64,000 bases of DNA from Moesziomyces globuligerus (GCA_030849465.1 JARVLF010000010.1:124001-188000), one strand, 5' to 3'; positions 19,175 to 30,425 are shown, numbered from the stretch's first letter. Translations and numbers: made by a program. The notes: a model not told the origin generated them from the letters alone.

Positions 19175-20453
19175 TCAGATCTCGATGACGACTCGAGTCT
19201 TCTTTTCTGGCCCACCGTTGAGCTTGCCCCGGCCCAGTTCGGCTGGCTCAGCAGCCATCGACGTAGCCGACGGTCGGAGAGACCAACGCGGTCGTGCTTG
19301 CCGCGTCCTTGGCTGGCAGTGGTACCGAGCGGATCTTTGCTTGGAAGAGTCAGCGGCACATTGTCGCAAGAGCAGCTGCGTTCTTCCCGTCTCGGCAGCG
19401 TTCGAGGTTGCGCGTCGCTTTCGAGATCGTGCGCGTGGTGGCGATGGTGCCACTGAAGCAGGAAGTCTCTCTTTCGTCGTCGCTGTCCGAGGTGGAAGCT
19501 ACCGCTGCCGGTCCAGTTGACCGACATGACGATGAACGCCAGAAGCAAGTGCCATACAATCAAGCAAACATCACGACTGCCTTGGACTGCGCCCCTAAGA
19601 TAGCATATATACCTTTTACTGCATCGCATCACACCTCAGCATGGCTAATCATACAAGACACCCCGGCCTGGCTTTGCTTTGCTGTTGCGATGAGCATGAA
19701 GGTTAGACAGAGCATGGATCGTGTTAGCCACAAGTCATCGCTGTCTGCGGTTAGCCAGCGCCTGAGGGTGCGTTGTGCATTCGATCTCACAGGGAGCGAT
19801 TAATTCAATCCAAATCCGCGATGGGACGGCGCCCGACGTCACTCCGCAGCGATCGCACGCCGAGGCCAGCAGCGCTTCAGCCAGCCAACGAGCCGAAGAG
19901 AGGAGGCAGCAGGAGCAGGTGGAGGAGAGAGCTTCAAAAAGGGGGTCGTCGCCCATTTGCCCAAAATCCATCTCAAAATAGGCAGCGAGCGAGCGAGCGA
20001 GCCCAGAGACGCGATTCCGATTTCGACCCCACACCGCAGCAGGAACAGCCACGAGCCGCCGCTCACCGACGCACGATCCAACGCGAAAACCGCCCACCTC
20101 GGATCACACGGCAGGCACGACTCAGCTCCCATCACCACGTCCACCAGCGACGCTACCTTCTGTCCGCGTTGGAGTTTGATCGCACCTCCCCTCTGCGCTC
20201 CATCGTGGCACATCGACCACCACACTGCTGCCACCGAGCAGATCCGATGCCCAACACCACAGACTGAACGAGGTGTCGTCCGGCTCTTGCATCGGCTCAA
20301 CACATAACTTATCCCTGGCCAGCTCGGCTCGACTCGACTCGACTCGATCCCAGGCCACGCTACAGCCGAAGAGGCCAAGTCCCTTCGCCGGCTGGCCGCG
20401 CCCAACCTCAGCCCGGCTCTCCTATCCTTGGATAGCCAGCTCAACCTGCAATC
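19175..20453. other. 1.3-kb gap before VPS13, with TATA-like site and short tandem repeats
   Basis: This gap holds the 3' flank of the methyltransferase and the VPS13 promoter. A TATATA element sits at about 19605-19610. GAGC repeats (gcgagcgagcgagcgag) occur near 19983-20001 and CGACT repeats (cgactcgactcgactcgat) near 20328-20347. On the minus strand a short ORF ends at 19175 with a protein-like C-terminus (see findings), but no complete gene could be assembled. Confidence 0.4.
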
Positions 20454-23400
20454 ATGTTGGAAGGTGTTCTTGCATCCCTCCTCAACAAGCTGCTTGCGGC
20501 TTACGTCGACGGCCTCAACACGAGCCAGCTCAATGTCGGCATCTGGTCCGGAGATGTCAAGCTCCGCAACCTCCGTCTCAAGACCTCGGCGCTCGACAAG
20601 TTCCGCCTGCCAATAGACGTCAAGGAGGGCTACCTCGGCGACCTCACCCTCTCCATCCCCTGGTCCAACCTCAAGGGCAAGCCCGTCCGCATCCTCGTCG
20701 AGAATGTCTACCTGCTCGCCGCGCCCAAAAACAGCAGCGTTGAGGTCGACGAGGAAGAGGAGGCCCAGCGCGCTCAGGCGGCCAAGCAGGAGAAACTCAC
20801 AAATGCAGAGCTCCTCGGCAGGGACAGCGGCCAGAGCGTCGGCATGTCCTCGGAAGACGAGCAGAAGAACCAGTCCTTCACCAGCTCCCTCATCACCAAG
20901 ATCGTCGACAATCTCCAGTTCACCGTCCGCAACATCCACATCCGCTACGAGGACAGCCTCTCCAATCCAGAGCATCCCTTTTCGGCAGGTATCACCCTCG
21001 CCGAGTTCTCCGCCGTCTCCACCGATGCCAACTGGAACCCCACCTTTATCCAGAACTCCGGCGATGGCATCCACAAGCTCGCACGCCTCGAGTCCCTTTC
21101 CGTTTACTGGGACACCGACTCCGAGTCGCTCGCCGGCCACGAGATATCGGAAGCGCAGAAGAAGTTCAACGCCCTCATCGCGCGCGCCGACTCCACACCC
21201 AGCCACCAGTACATCCTCAAGCCCGTCTCGGGTGCAGGTAGGCTCGTCATGCGAAAAAAGATGACGCCCGAAGTTCCCAAGATGGACGCACAGCTCCTCT
21301 TTGAAGAGCTCGGCTTCGCCCTCGACGACGAGCAGTACCGCGACGTCATCTCGGTCGCCGACCTCTTCCACTTTTACACCCGTCAGGCTCAATATCGCAG
21401 GTTCCGCCCTACCCAGGACCAGCTCGCAGAAAACAAGCCCCGCGCTTTGCTCCGCTTCGCCGGCGCCGCCATCCTCAACGAAGTGCACGAGCGCCACCGA
21501 GTCTGGACGTGGGACTACTTCCGCGAGCGCCGCGACGACCGCAAAGAGTACGTCTCTCTCTTCAAACAAAAGGAAAAGCAGGTCCAGAAGACGAACCAGC
21601 AGCAAGCCGGCGTTGCCGTCGCACAGAGCGAGGCTGGCTCGCGCCTCGAGGAACTCGAAAAGAAGCTGGGATACAAGGACATCCGCTTCTACCGCTCCAT
21701 AGCTCGCCACGAACTCCGCAAGGAGTCGCTTGCAGCCAAGAAGGACGAGATCGCAGCAGGCGGCTCCGGAACAGGTGCCAACGACCAGAAGGCCGGCGGC
21801 GGCGGCGGCTGGCTCAGCTGGATCTGGGGCGGCGGCGGCGCGCAGCAGCAGCACGGCACCGAGTCGGGCGTGCTCAACGAAGAGCAGCGCAGGGAGCTCT
21901 ACGACGCCATCGAGTGGGACGAAGGCGCCAGCGCAGCCGCCCTCACCCAGGCTGTCGACGCTCCCCGCGATGCTATGCAGCTCCGCCTCATCACCAAGCT
22001 CAAGACGGGCTCCGTAGCCCTCAAGGACCACGCACGCAGCACCGACATCCTCTCGCTCGTCTTTGATTCGCTTCAGGCCAACGTCATCCAGCGCCAGGAC
22101 AACCTCGAGGCTGCTGTGGCGCTCGGCGGCATGCGCCTCTACGACGGCACCACTCCCAACTCGCTCTATCCGCAGGTGGTCCGCGTCAAGGACGAAGAGT
22201 TTGACAATCCCAGCCGCCAGAACTCGGCCGGCGGCGATCTCAAACGCATCGAGCACGAGGTCGAGCAGGAGAGCGACCCAGACAACCCTTTCTTCTATGC
22301 CAAGTACGAGCTGAAGCCGCTCGACGACCGCGCCGACAATGCCCTCACCCTCAAGATGCGATCCATGGAGATCATCTACCACCGCGGCTTTGTCGAGTCC
22401 ATCGTCCGCTTCTTCAAGCCTCCCGAGAGCGAGCTCGAGCTCATCGGTGCGCTCATCGACGTCGCCAGCGAGACCATCGAGGGTATCCGCAAGGAGACCC
22501 GTGCAGGTCTCGAGAATGCGCTCCAGAACCACAAGACCATCGACATGGTCGTCGACGTCAAGGCGCCCATCATCATCATCCCCGAGGACGTCACCACCAA
22601 GAAGTGCCAGCACATGGTGCTCGATGCCGGTCGCATCGCCGTCCGTTCCGTGCTTGCCGATCAGAGCGCGCTCGATACCGTGCGCTCCAAGCAGAATCGC
22701 GCCTACACCGAAGAGGACTACCGTCAGCTCGAGGACCTCATGTACGACCGCTTCTTTGTCAAGCTCGAGTCGGCCCAGCTCGTCATGGGCAACGACATCG
22801 ACTCGTGCATGAAGGGCTTGCACTCCAACTCCACCGACCACGGCCTCCACCTGCTCGAGCGCATCAATCTCGACTTCACCCTCCACAACTCCATCCTCTC
22901 ATCGGCGCCCAACCTCACCAAGTTCAAGATGACGGGTCACCTACCCACGCTGCGTGTCAACTTTTCCGACCGCAAGTACAAGACCCTGATGCGCATCATC
23001 GACGTCGCCATTCCTAACTTTGACGACGACGTGAGCGCCGACTCGCCCACCAAGGGCCTCGGCACCATCGAGGAGGAGCTCGAGCCCGTCGCCATCGGTC
23101 AGGCGCGTCCGAACGGCCAGGATGGCGGGGAGGATGCGGACAAGGACGAGACGGCATCGTCGCGACGAGCTCGCGGTCGACCGTCGGACGCTTTGGATCT
23201 CAACAAGGCGCGTCGGCAGCGGCTTGCGGGACAGCTCCGTGGCGAGGATGACTATCTGGTAGATGCGGGCCTCGACGACGATGACGGCAAGGACGAATTC
23301 CAGGACGCAGAGGACGCAACCATCGATAAGGTCAACGCGCACCAGAAGACGTTCGAGCTCGAGTTCGTCGTCGACTCGCTTCAAGGCTCCATCTTCCGCT

Positions 23401-26400
23401 CGGCCACCGATCCGTCTCAGCCAGATCGCCTCCTGGTCGACGCACGATTCGAGGGCTTCCTGCTGCACCTCGCCGTCTACCCGTACCACATGGATGTCGA
23501 TGTCGGTCTTCGCAGTCTCGAGCTGGAAGACAAGATCGTCGACCAGGGAGCCCAGTTCCGCCACTTGATCACGTCGAAGCACGTTCGAGATGGCAGCTCA
23601 CGCTCGCCGACGGGAGACTCGCATGCGTCGTCCGGCACGGCTTCGCCGTCGGAACAACGCGATCTGGTGAGGGTGAGATACACTCGCGTGAGTCCCGAGT
23701 CGCCGGAGTTCATGACCAAGTACGAAGGAATCGATCAGACGGTCAACGTCGAGCTCTCGACCATCAACATCATGCTGACGAGGGTCAGCGTGCTGGCGGT
23801 CTACGACTGGATCATGACCACGTTCGTTGCTGTCGACGAGCCGAGCGCCGCTTCTGCGGCAGAGTCCGAGGAGCAAAAGCAGCGCCGACCCAGCCGGTCG
23901 TCCGACCGACGCCCCAGCGATGCCACGTCGAAGAGGCCCTCGATTCGGCCACCCGAGTCTGCCAGCGCCAATGCTGGCGGCACCGTGGCTACGCATGGCG
24001 GCGATTCGGAACGCAAGGAGAAGCTGCGTGTGCGCGTCAAGCTCAACTCGATTGTGCTGCGTCTCAACAATGACGGCACGCTGCTCGCCACGCTGACGCT
24101 TTCCACAGCAGATGTGGCTGTGATGCTGCGCGGCAACACGATCCGCGTTGCCGCACGCCTCGGCTCCTTGCTCCTCTACGACAATGCCAAGCGCACGGTG
24201 GCTGACCCGCACTTCAAGAAGCTGCTCAGCATTCAGGGCGACGAGCTCGCCGACTTCACCTACGAGACGTTCGACGAGGCCGACGCCGCTTCTTACCCGG
24301 GCTACGACTCGTCCATCTGGCTGCGCTCCGGCTCGCTCAAGTTCACCTTTGTCGAGGAGCCGATCCGCGACCTGCTGCAATTCTTCAGCAAGTTTGCGCA
24401 GATGAAGGCCGTGTACGACGCGGCGACGCTGGCCGCCTCCAATCAGGCGTCGCAGCTGCAGGAGCGTGTCGACCGCATGCACTACGACGTGGTGATCAAG
24501 ACGCCCATCGTGGTGCTGCCGCGATCGGCGGACTCGCCTGACGTGATGACTGCCAACCTGGGTGAGATCTACGCCAAGAACACGTTTGCGGTGCGCGACA
24601 ACAAGGAGGCCATCACCAAGATCGAAGCCGGCCTGCGGCACATTCGGCTTGCATCGCGCATGCGCTACGGCAGCCAAGAGTACCATGTCCAGATGATCGA
24701 TGATGTCAACATCTCGCTCGACATGGTGCAGTCGGACCGAGCAGGTGCTGAGCTAGGCACGGCGAACGACAGCCCGGAAACCCAGATGGTGGCCAAGATG
24801 TCCGACGTGCACATCAAGCTCACCGAGGCGCAGTACTGCTTTGTCATGGAGCTCACGCAGTCGATCCCGCGCGCGTTTGCCGGGCTTGCGGAGGAAGCTA
24901 CTGGCGCTGATGATGCAGGAACGAGCACGTCGGCAGCCAACAGCGCAGGGCAGCCTGGGTCGGCGAAAACGCCCTCGGGCCAGGAGCAGCCGTCCACACC
25001 GCGCAGCCGCAAGACTGGCGGCAGTGCTGCGGGCAAGGAGGGCGATGGGGCGCCGGCGACGGCCACTCCGACCAAGAAAGGTCCTGGCGTCGATATGCTG
25101 CCCGAACTCGGTACCGTGGTGCACAAGGAGGATGGCGATGTGCCTGTCCACACGAGCCTCGACATGTTTTTCGACGTCAACTCGATCCAGCTCGAGCTGT
25201 TCACCGCGGCCGCGACGAGCCAGGAGACGCTCTACAACGCTCAGCTCGCCCGCTTCTCCATCAACGGCTCCGAGGTCAAGCTCAAGATGCTGTCCGACAA
25301 CTCGCTCGAGGCCGAGGTGGCTCTCAAGACGTTTACGGTCACGGATCAGCGACCCGATAAGGACACCAAGTTCCGCGAGATCGTGCCGGCCGTCAAGCAC
25401 GAGGGCCATCAGTTCATGATGAGCTACAGCGTCTCGGGCGGCGACGACGGCTCGGCTCTGGCGCTGATCACCGTCGACAGTCCGAAGGTCATCTTCTCGC
25501 TGGACCCCGTATTTGCGCTGCTCAACTTTTTCATGAGCGCGTTCCCGGACGTGCCGCTCGAAGAGCACAAGGCAGACCAGCAGGGCAGTGCTGCGCCGGC
25601 ATCGCAGACCGACGTGGCTACGGTTCAGCCAGAGCCGCAAGGCTCGTTTGCGTTCAGAGTCAATGTGGTCGATCCGACCATCATCCTGCTTGCGGCGCCC
25701 GAACGCCACGACACGGAGGCGATCGTGCTGTCGATCAAGCAGGTGCTCATGTCGCAGCAGGGCATCTTGGCGCTCAAGGTGGATCAGTTTGGCATGTTCA
25801 TGTGCAGGATGCACCGGCCTAAGGACACGCTTCGTCTGCTGGACAACCTCGACTTGGCGCTCTCGATGGACAGCCGTGTAAGCCCGACGAGCTCCACCAC
25901 CAGCATCGAGGTGGACGTGGAACCGCTCGTGCTGCGTGTATCGATGCGCGATATCATGATGATCCAGTCGGTCGTCAACAAGGCCATCGAGCTGTCGGCG
26001 CAGCAGCCGTCGTCGTCGGCCAAGGGCGACCAGAAGAGCATCGCCTCCTCGCAGCGCAGGCAGAGCTCGATGGCGAGCACTGGCAACACGATCGACTCGC
26101 TCACCAGGGCCGGCAAGCCGGGCGTCGATGACGGAAGCAGCACGCTCGATGCAAGGCCGCCGCAGCGCCTCGAGGACGCCGAGCTCGTCGTGGCCAAGGA
26201 ATCGCTGCGCGCCGACTTTGCGGGCGTGCAGGTGATCCTGATCGGCGATGCGCACTCGCTGCCGATGCTCGACCTCAACGTGTCCAAGTTCGCCGTAGAC
26301 GTGCGCGATTGGTCGAGCGACATGCACGGCAGCACGGTGCTGGACCTGTACATCAACTACTACAACCTGTCCAGGTCGCACTGGGAGCCGCTGATCGATC

Positions 26401-29400
26401 CGTGGGGAGTGCAGTTCCACATGGAGTCGAGCGCATCGCCATCGCGCTTCAGCGCGACCGTGTCGAGCAAGAAGCGCCTCGAGCTCAACGTGACGACGAC
26501 GCTGATCGAGACGAGTCTGTCGGCCATGTCGCTGCTGAACGAGGTGGATATCCAGGACCTGCAGCAGCGCAACAGGGCGCCGTTTGTGATCCAGAACCGA
26601 ACCGGATACCGCATCGCGTTGTGGGCCGAGCACGACGAGCGAGACCGCAAGACCAAGGGCTCGCCCCAGCATCTGGACGATGGCAAGGACATGCCCTGGA
26701 GGTTCGATGACTGGAAGTCGATGCGCGAGCACATCCACGAGAGCGGCGGCAACAGGCTCTCGCTCCAGATCGATGGCATGCCCTGGGAGAGGCTGCGACA
26801 CATCTCGGTCGACCGCGAGGGAGAGTACATGCTGACGCTGAGGCCGAAGCTGGACAAGGTTGCCCATCGCGTCCAGTACGAGGTCAAGCTGCACAACAAC
26901 GTCAAGTACATCACGTTCCGCTCGTCGTTCAAGATCGAGAACAAGACGCTCATCCCGATCGAGATGGTCATCCTCGACCACGAGGGCAACGTGACGGATC
27001 AGGTCCGACGGATCGGTCCGGGCGAGGACTGCCCCGTGCCGATCGAGGCTGCGTACCACTGCCGCGTCAAGGTGCGGCCCGATCCGGGTTTCGAGTACGA
27101 CTGGTCGCAGGAGAGTCTGAATTGGCAGGATCTGCTCAAGAAGTCGACACGCACACTGACGTGCCGCGCACACGACGACGGCGAGGCGCCGTTCCGGTTC
27201 CAGAGCTTCGCGATCTACGACCGGCAGGATCCCAACAGCCGCACGTACCCGCGGGTGACGCTGCGCCTGCGTGCACCCGTCGAGGTGGAGAACTTACTGC
27301 CGTACGACATCCAGTACCGCATCTTTGACAAGAACCTTAACCACAATTGGTCGAGCTACCTGCGCAAGGGCGGCATCAGTCCGATTCACGTGGTGGAACT
27401 GTCGCATCTGCTGCTGCTGAGCGTCGATATCCAGTCGTCGTGCTTCTCGCCGAGCGAGTTTGCCATCATCGCCACGGACAATCCGGACGACTTCCCCGTA
27501 GAGAAGACGCTGACGCTGGCGGATGCGGAGAACCTCAAGCTGAATCTGCGGCTGCACTACTCGAAGCATCCCGACTCGGGCGGCGCGTTCAAGGTGCAGA
27601 TCTACTCGCCGTACATCTTCATCAACCAGAGCGGGCTGCCGTTCGCGCTCAAGACCAAGTCGTGGCTCGGCAGCGCCAAGCTGGTGGCGGGCCAGGACAA
27701 TGGGGCGTCTGCGGCGATGCGGCGGGAGCCTGAGCCGTTCTTGTTCTCGCACAACTCGAACGACAGGCGCAACCGAGTGCTGATGCGCGTCGGCGACTCG
27801 CAGTGGTCCAAGCCGCTCTCGTTTGAGGCGATCGGATCGGAGACCGAGGTGGTCATCCCATCGGCGTCCAAAAACGAGGAGATCCACGTAGGCTTGACGG
27901 TCGAGGATGGATTGGGCAAGTTCAAGCTGTCCAAGGTCGTCAAGCTGACGCCGAGGTACCTGGTGCGCAACAACCTGAGGGAGCCGCTGAATCTGCGCGA
28001 GGCGGGTGCGGCGGACTTTGTCACGGTCGAGCCAGGGCAGCGTGTGCCGCTGCATTTCCTGCGCGTGGGTGCGACCAAGCAGATGACGCTCGCCTATCCG
28101 GGCATCAACAACAAGTGGAGCGCACCGTTCAACATCGAGGATGTCGGCAGCGTCCACCTGCGACTGTCCAAGGCCGGGCAGCACCAGCATCTGATCAAGG
28201 CCGAAGTGCTGCTCGAGGGACCGACGATCTTTGTTTCGCTGAGCCAGGAGGACGGGCCGTGGCCGTTCATGCTGCGCAACGAGAGCGACTACACGGTGCA
28301 GTTCATGCAGGCGACGGAGCGCGGCGACGAGGATGGCGGCGGCAAGCGCATCGACGAGGCCGTCGGCAAGCGCTACGAGCTCAAGCCGCGCTCCAAGATG
28401 AAGTACGCCTGGGACTATCCGGCGGAGACGGACAAGATGGTCAAGCTCGTGATCAACGGGCGCGAGCGCAACGTCAACATCCTCGAGATCGGCAGCCTGT
28501 TACCGTTCAAGTTCCCGTCGTCCGATGCGAGGGGCAGCCGGGTGGTCTCTCTCGACGTCCGAGCCGACGGACCGACGCAGACGCTCGTGCTGAGCAACTA
28601 CGCCGAGGAGTTTAGCAACTTCAAGCTCAAGCGGCAGGGCTCGACGTTCTCGCGCAGCGACACGGTGTCGAGCGTGGCGAGCAAGGATGCGGGCTTCGTG
28701 GCGGTGGATGTGGACACCAACATCCTGACGGCGTTCAACGTCGAGTTTGAGGGCGTGGGCATCTCGCTCATCAATCAGAACATCCAGGAGCTGGCCTACG
28801 TGTCGTTCCGCGGGCTCGAGATGCACTACACCGAGTCCGAGGTGACGACGGCGGTCAACGTGATCTGCAAGTGGATCCAGATCGACAACCAGCTCTTCGG
28901 CGGCCTCTTCCCGATCGTGCTGTATCCGACGGTGATCCCCAAGGACGGCAAGGACCTCGAGGTGCATCCGACGCTGCAGGCGTCGGTGATCATGCTCAAG
29001 GACCAGTCGCACGGCGTGACGCACATCAAGTACGCCTCGGTGCTGCTGCAGGAGATCACGGCCGAGCTGGACGAGGACTTTTTGTTCGCGCTCTACGAGT
29101 TTTCCAAGTTCGAAGGCGCCGCCTGGCAGCTCGAGGCGGAGAAGGAGACCGACTTTATCGAGCATCCGCGCGAGGTGGCCGAGCCGAGCGGTGCGCAGGG
29201 CAACTCGGACGACATCTACTTTGAGATCCTGCATCTGCAGCCGCTGTCGCTGAATCTGTCGTTCATGCGCACGGAGCGCGTCAACGCCGACGAAAAGGTC
29301 AGCTCGCGCAATCCGCTCATCTTTTTCTTCAACGCGCTGACCATGGCGCTGGGCAACGTCAACGAGGCGCCGGTGCGGCTCAACGCGCTGGTGATCGAAA

Positions 29401-30425
29401 ACGTGCGGCTGAGCAGCGCGGTGCTGCAGCAGCGCGTGATCTACCACTACTCGCAGGGCTTCCTGCTGCAGCTGTACCGCGTGCTGGGATCTGCCGACTT
29501 CCTGGGCAATCCGGTGGGGCTCTTCAACAACGTGTCGTCCGGCGTGGCGGACATCTTTTACGAGCCGTACCAGGGGCTGGTCATGCACGGCAACAAGGAG
29601 CTGGGGCTGGGCATCGCGCGCGGGGCGAGCTCGTTTGTCAAGAAGACCGTGTTCGGCCTGACGGACTCGGTGTCCAAGGTGACGGGCTCGATCGGCAAGG
29701 GGTTGGCGGCGGCGACGATGGACAAGGAGTTCCAGTCGCGGCGACGCATGTCGAGGTTCCGGAACAAGCCGCGGCACGCGCTGTACGGCATCACGGCGGG
29801 CGCCAACTCGTTCTTCACCTCGGTGGCGAGCGGGTTCGAGGGGCTTGCGCTGCGACCGTTGGAGGGGGCCGAGCAGGGGGGAGCGGGAGGATTCCTCAAG
29901 GGCGTGGGCAAGGGGTTGGTGGGAGCCATCACCAAGCCGGCGGTGGGTGTGTTTGATCTGGCGAGCAACGTGACCGAGGGGATGCGGAACACGACGATGG
30001 TGTTTGACCAGAACGACATTGACCGGGTGCGGTTGCCGCGGTTCATCGCGAGCGATGGCATCGTAAGGCCGTACTCGGACCGCGAGGCGCTGGGACAGAC
30101 GTGGCTCAAGAACGTCGACAATGGGCGGTTGATGAAGGACGGCTACGTGGCGCACGTGGATGTGGGTTCGGCCGAGGGCGATGCGGTCATCATGCTCACC
30201 GTGAGCCGGATCGTGTACATCCGCACGATGCGGCTCAAGGTCATGTGGGAAGTGCCGCTCGCCGATCTGAGCAGCATCTCGCTCGAGAGCGAGGGCATCG
30301 CGCTCGTGCTCAGGGGCGGAGTCAGCGGTCCGTTTTTGCATCTCCCCGATGTGAGCACGAGGAACTGGCTCTTCAAACAGGTATCCAAGGTCGTCCAGAA
30401 CTACAATGCCGCTCGCCAGGCGTAG
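20454..30425 (+). CDS. VPS13: VPS13-family bridge-like lipid transfer protein, 3323 aa
   Basis: VPS13 forms a hydrophobic groove that carries phospholipids between membranes at contact sites (ER, vacuole, mitochondria, endosomes, prospore membrane). The single exon runs 9972 bases without a stop. The N-terminal chorein domain starts at the first residue: MLEGVLASLLNKLLAAYVDG, LNVGIWSGDVKLRNLRLK, GDLTLSIPW. The extended beta-groove region follows, with low-complexity inserts at about 890-960 and 1140-1180. The VAB (SHR-BD) repeat region lies at about 2040-2720, including the Asn-containing strands IQNRTGYRIALW, KIENKTLIPIEM, FINQSGLPFAL and MLRNESDYTVQF. The APT1/ATG2_C-like region is at about 2850-3120 (GNPVGLFNNVSSGVADIFYEP). 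A C-terminal PH-like domain ends the protein (RIVYIRTMRLKVMWEVPLAD). Length and domain order match fungal Vps13 (about 3100-3200). It is the only lipid-transfer gene in the window. Confidence 0.96.
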   Translation: MLEGVLASLLNKLLAAYVDGLNTSQLNVGIWSGDVKLRNLRLKTSALDKFRLPIDVKEGYLGDLTLSIPWSNLKGKPVRILVENVYLLAAPKNSSVEVDEEEEAQRAQAAKQEKLTNAELLGRDSGQSVGMSSEDEQKNQSFTSSLITKIVDNLQFTVRNIHIRYEDSLSNPEHPFSAGITLAEFSAVSTDANWNPTFIQNSGDGIHKLARLESLSVYWDTDSESLAGHEISEAQKKFNALIARADSTPSHQYILKPVSGAGRLVMRKKMTPEVPKMDAQLLFEELGFALDDEQYRDVISVADLFHFYTRQAQYRRFRPTQDQLAENKPRALLRFAGAAILNEVHERHRVWTWDYFRERRDDRKEYVSLFKQKEKQVQKTNQQQAGVAVAQSEAGSRLEELEKKLGYKDIRFYRSIARHELRKESLAAKKDEIAAGGSGTGANDQKAGGGGGWLSWIWGGGGAQQQHGTESGVLNEEQRRELYDAIEWDEGASAAALTQAVDAPRDAMQLRLITKLKTGSVALKDHARSTDILSLVFDSLQANVIQRQDNLEAAVALGGMRLYDGTTPNSLYPQVVRVKDEEFDNPSRQNSAGGDLKRIEHEVEQESDPDNPFFYAKYELKPLDDRADNALTLKMRSMEIIYHRGFVESIVRFFKPPESELELIGALIDVASETIEGIRKETRAGLENALQNHKTIDMVVDVKAPIIIIPEDVTTKKCQHMVLDAGRIAVRSVLADQSALDTVRSKQNRAYTEEDYRQLEDLMYDRFFVKLESAQLVMGNDIDSCMKGLHSNSTDHGLHLLERINLDFTLHNSILSSAPNLTKFKMTGHLPTLRVNFSDRKYKTLMRIIDVAIPNFDDDVSADSPTKGLGTIEEELEPVAIGQARPNGQDGGEDADKDETASSRRARGRPSDALDLNKARRQRLAGQLRGEDDYLVDAGLDDDDGKDEFQDAEDATIDKVNAHQKTFELEFVVDSLQGSIFRSATDPSQPDRLLVDARFEGFLLHLAVYPYHMDVDVGLRSLELEDKIVDQGAQFRHLITSKHVRDGSSRSPTGDSHASSGTASPSEQRDLVRVRYTRVSPESPEFMTKYEGIDQTVNVELSTINIMLTRVSVLAVYDWIMTTFVAVDEPSAASAAESEEQKQRRPSRSSDRRPSDATSKRPSIRPPESASANAGGTVATHGGDSERKEKLRVRVKLNSIVLRLNNDGTLLATLTLSTADVAVMLRGNTIRVAARLGSLLLYDNAKRTVADPHFKKLLSIQGDELADFTYETFDEADAASYPGYDSSIWLRSGSLKFTFVEEPIRDLLQFFSKFAQMKAVYDAATLAASNQASQLQERVDRMHYDVVIKTPIVVLPRSADSPDVMTANLGEIYAKNTFAVRDNKEAITKIEAGLRHIRLASRMRYGSQEYHVQMIDDVNISLDMVQSDRAGAELGTANDSPETQMVAKMSDVHIKLTEAQYCFVMELTQSIPRAFAGLAEEATGADDAGTSTSAANSAGQPGSAKTPSGQEQPSTPRSRKTGGSAAGKEGDGAPATATPTKKGPGVDMLPELGTVVHKEDGDVPVHTSLDMFFDVNSIQLELFTAAATSQETLYNAQLARFSINGSEVKLKMLSDNSLEAEVALKTFTVTDQRPDKDTKFREIVPAVKHEGHQFMMSYSVSGGDDGSALALITVDSPKVIFSLDPVFALLNFFMSAFPDVPLEEHKADQQGSAAPASQTDVATVQPEPQGSFAFRVNVVDPTIILLAAPERHDTEAIVLSIKQVLMSQQGILALKVDQFGMFMCRMHRPKDTLRLLDNLDLALSMDSRVSPTSSTTSIEVDVEPLVLRVSMRDIMMIQSVVNKAIELSAQQPSSSAKGDQKSIASSQRRQSSMASTGNTIDSLTRAGKPGVDDGSSTLDARPPQRLEDAELVVAKESLRADFAGVQVILIGDAHSLPMLDLNVSKFAVDVRDWSSDMHGSTVLDLYINYYNLSRSHWEPLIDPWGVQFHMESSASPSRFSATVSSKKRLELNVTTTLIETSLSAMSLLNEVDIQDLQQRNRAPFVIQNRTGYRIALWAEHDERDRKTKGSPQHLDDGKDMPWRFDDWKSMREHIHESGGNRLSLQIDGMPWERLRHISVDREGEYMLTLRPKLDKVAHRVQYEVKLHNNVKYITFRSSFKIENKTLIPIEMVILDHEGNVTDQVRRIGPGEDCPVPIEAAYHCRVKVRPDPGFEYDWSQESLNWQDLLKKSTRTLTCRAHDDGEAPFRFQSFAIYDRQDPNSRTYPRVTLRLRAPVEVENLLPYDIQYRIFDKNLNHNWSSYLRKGGISPIHVVELSHLLLLSVDIQSSCFSPSEFAIIATDNPDDFPVEKTLTLADAENLKLNLRLHYSKHPDSGGAFKVQIYSPYIFINQSGLPFALKTKSWLGSAKLVAGQDNGASAAMRREPEPFLFSHNSNDRRNRVLMRVGDSQWSKPLSFEAIGSETEVVIPSASKNEEIHVGLTVEDGLGKFKLSKVVKLTPRYLVRNNLREPLNLREAGAADFVTVEPGQRVPLHFLRVGATKQMTLAYPGINNKWSAPFNIEDVGSVHLRLSKAGQHQHLIKAEVLLEGPTIFVSLSQEDGPWPFMLRNESDYTVQFMQATERGDEDGGGKRIDEAVGKRYELKPRSKMKYAWDYPAETDKMVKLVINGRERNVNILEIGSLLPFKFPSSDARGSRVVSLDVRADGPTQTLVLSNYAEEFSNFKLKRQGSTFSRSDTVSSVASKDAGFVAVDVDTNILTAFNVEFEGVGISLINQNIQELAYVSFRGLEMHYTESEVTTAVNVICKWIQIDNQLFGGLFPIVLYPTVIPKDGKDLEVHPTLQASVIMLKDQSHGVTHIKYASVLLQEITAELDEDFLFALYEFSKFEGAAWQLEAEKETDFIEHPREVAEPSGAQGNSDDIYFEILHLQPLSLNLSFMRTERVNADEKVSSRNPLIFFFNALTMALGNVNEAPVRLNALVIENVRLSSAVLQQRVIYHYSQGFLLQLYRVLGSADFLGNPVGLFNNVSSGVADIFYEPYQGLVMHGNKELGLGIARGASSFVKKTVFGLTDSVSKVTGSIGKGLAAATMDKEFQSRRRMSRFRNKPRHALYGITAGANSFFTSVASGFEGLALRPLEGAEQGGAGGFLKGVGKGLVGAITKPAVGVFDLASNVTEGMRNTTMVFDQNDIDRVRLPRFIASDGIVRPYSDREALGQTWLKNVDNGRLMKDGYVAHVDVGSAEGDAVIMLTVSRIVYIRTMRLKVMWEVPLADLSSISLESEGIALVLRGGVSGPFLHLPDVSTRNWLFKQVSKVVQNYNAARQA

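Noticed and set aside
24753..27173. 806-codon minus-strand ORF (and similar ones at 19839-22886 and 28500-30806)
   Set aside because: They are antisense to VPS13 and Arg/His/Asp-rich, as expected from the complement of a G/C-third-position-biased gene; no domain is visible.
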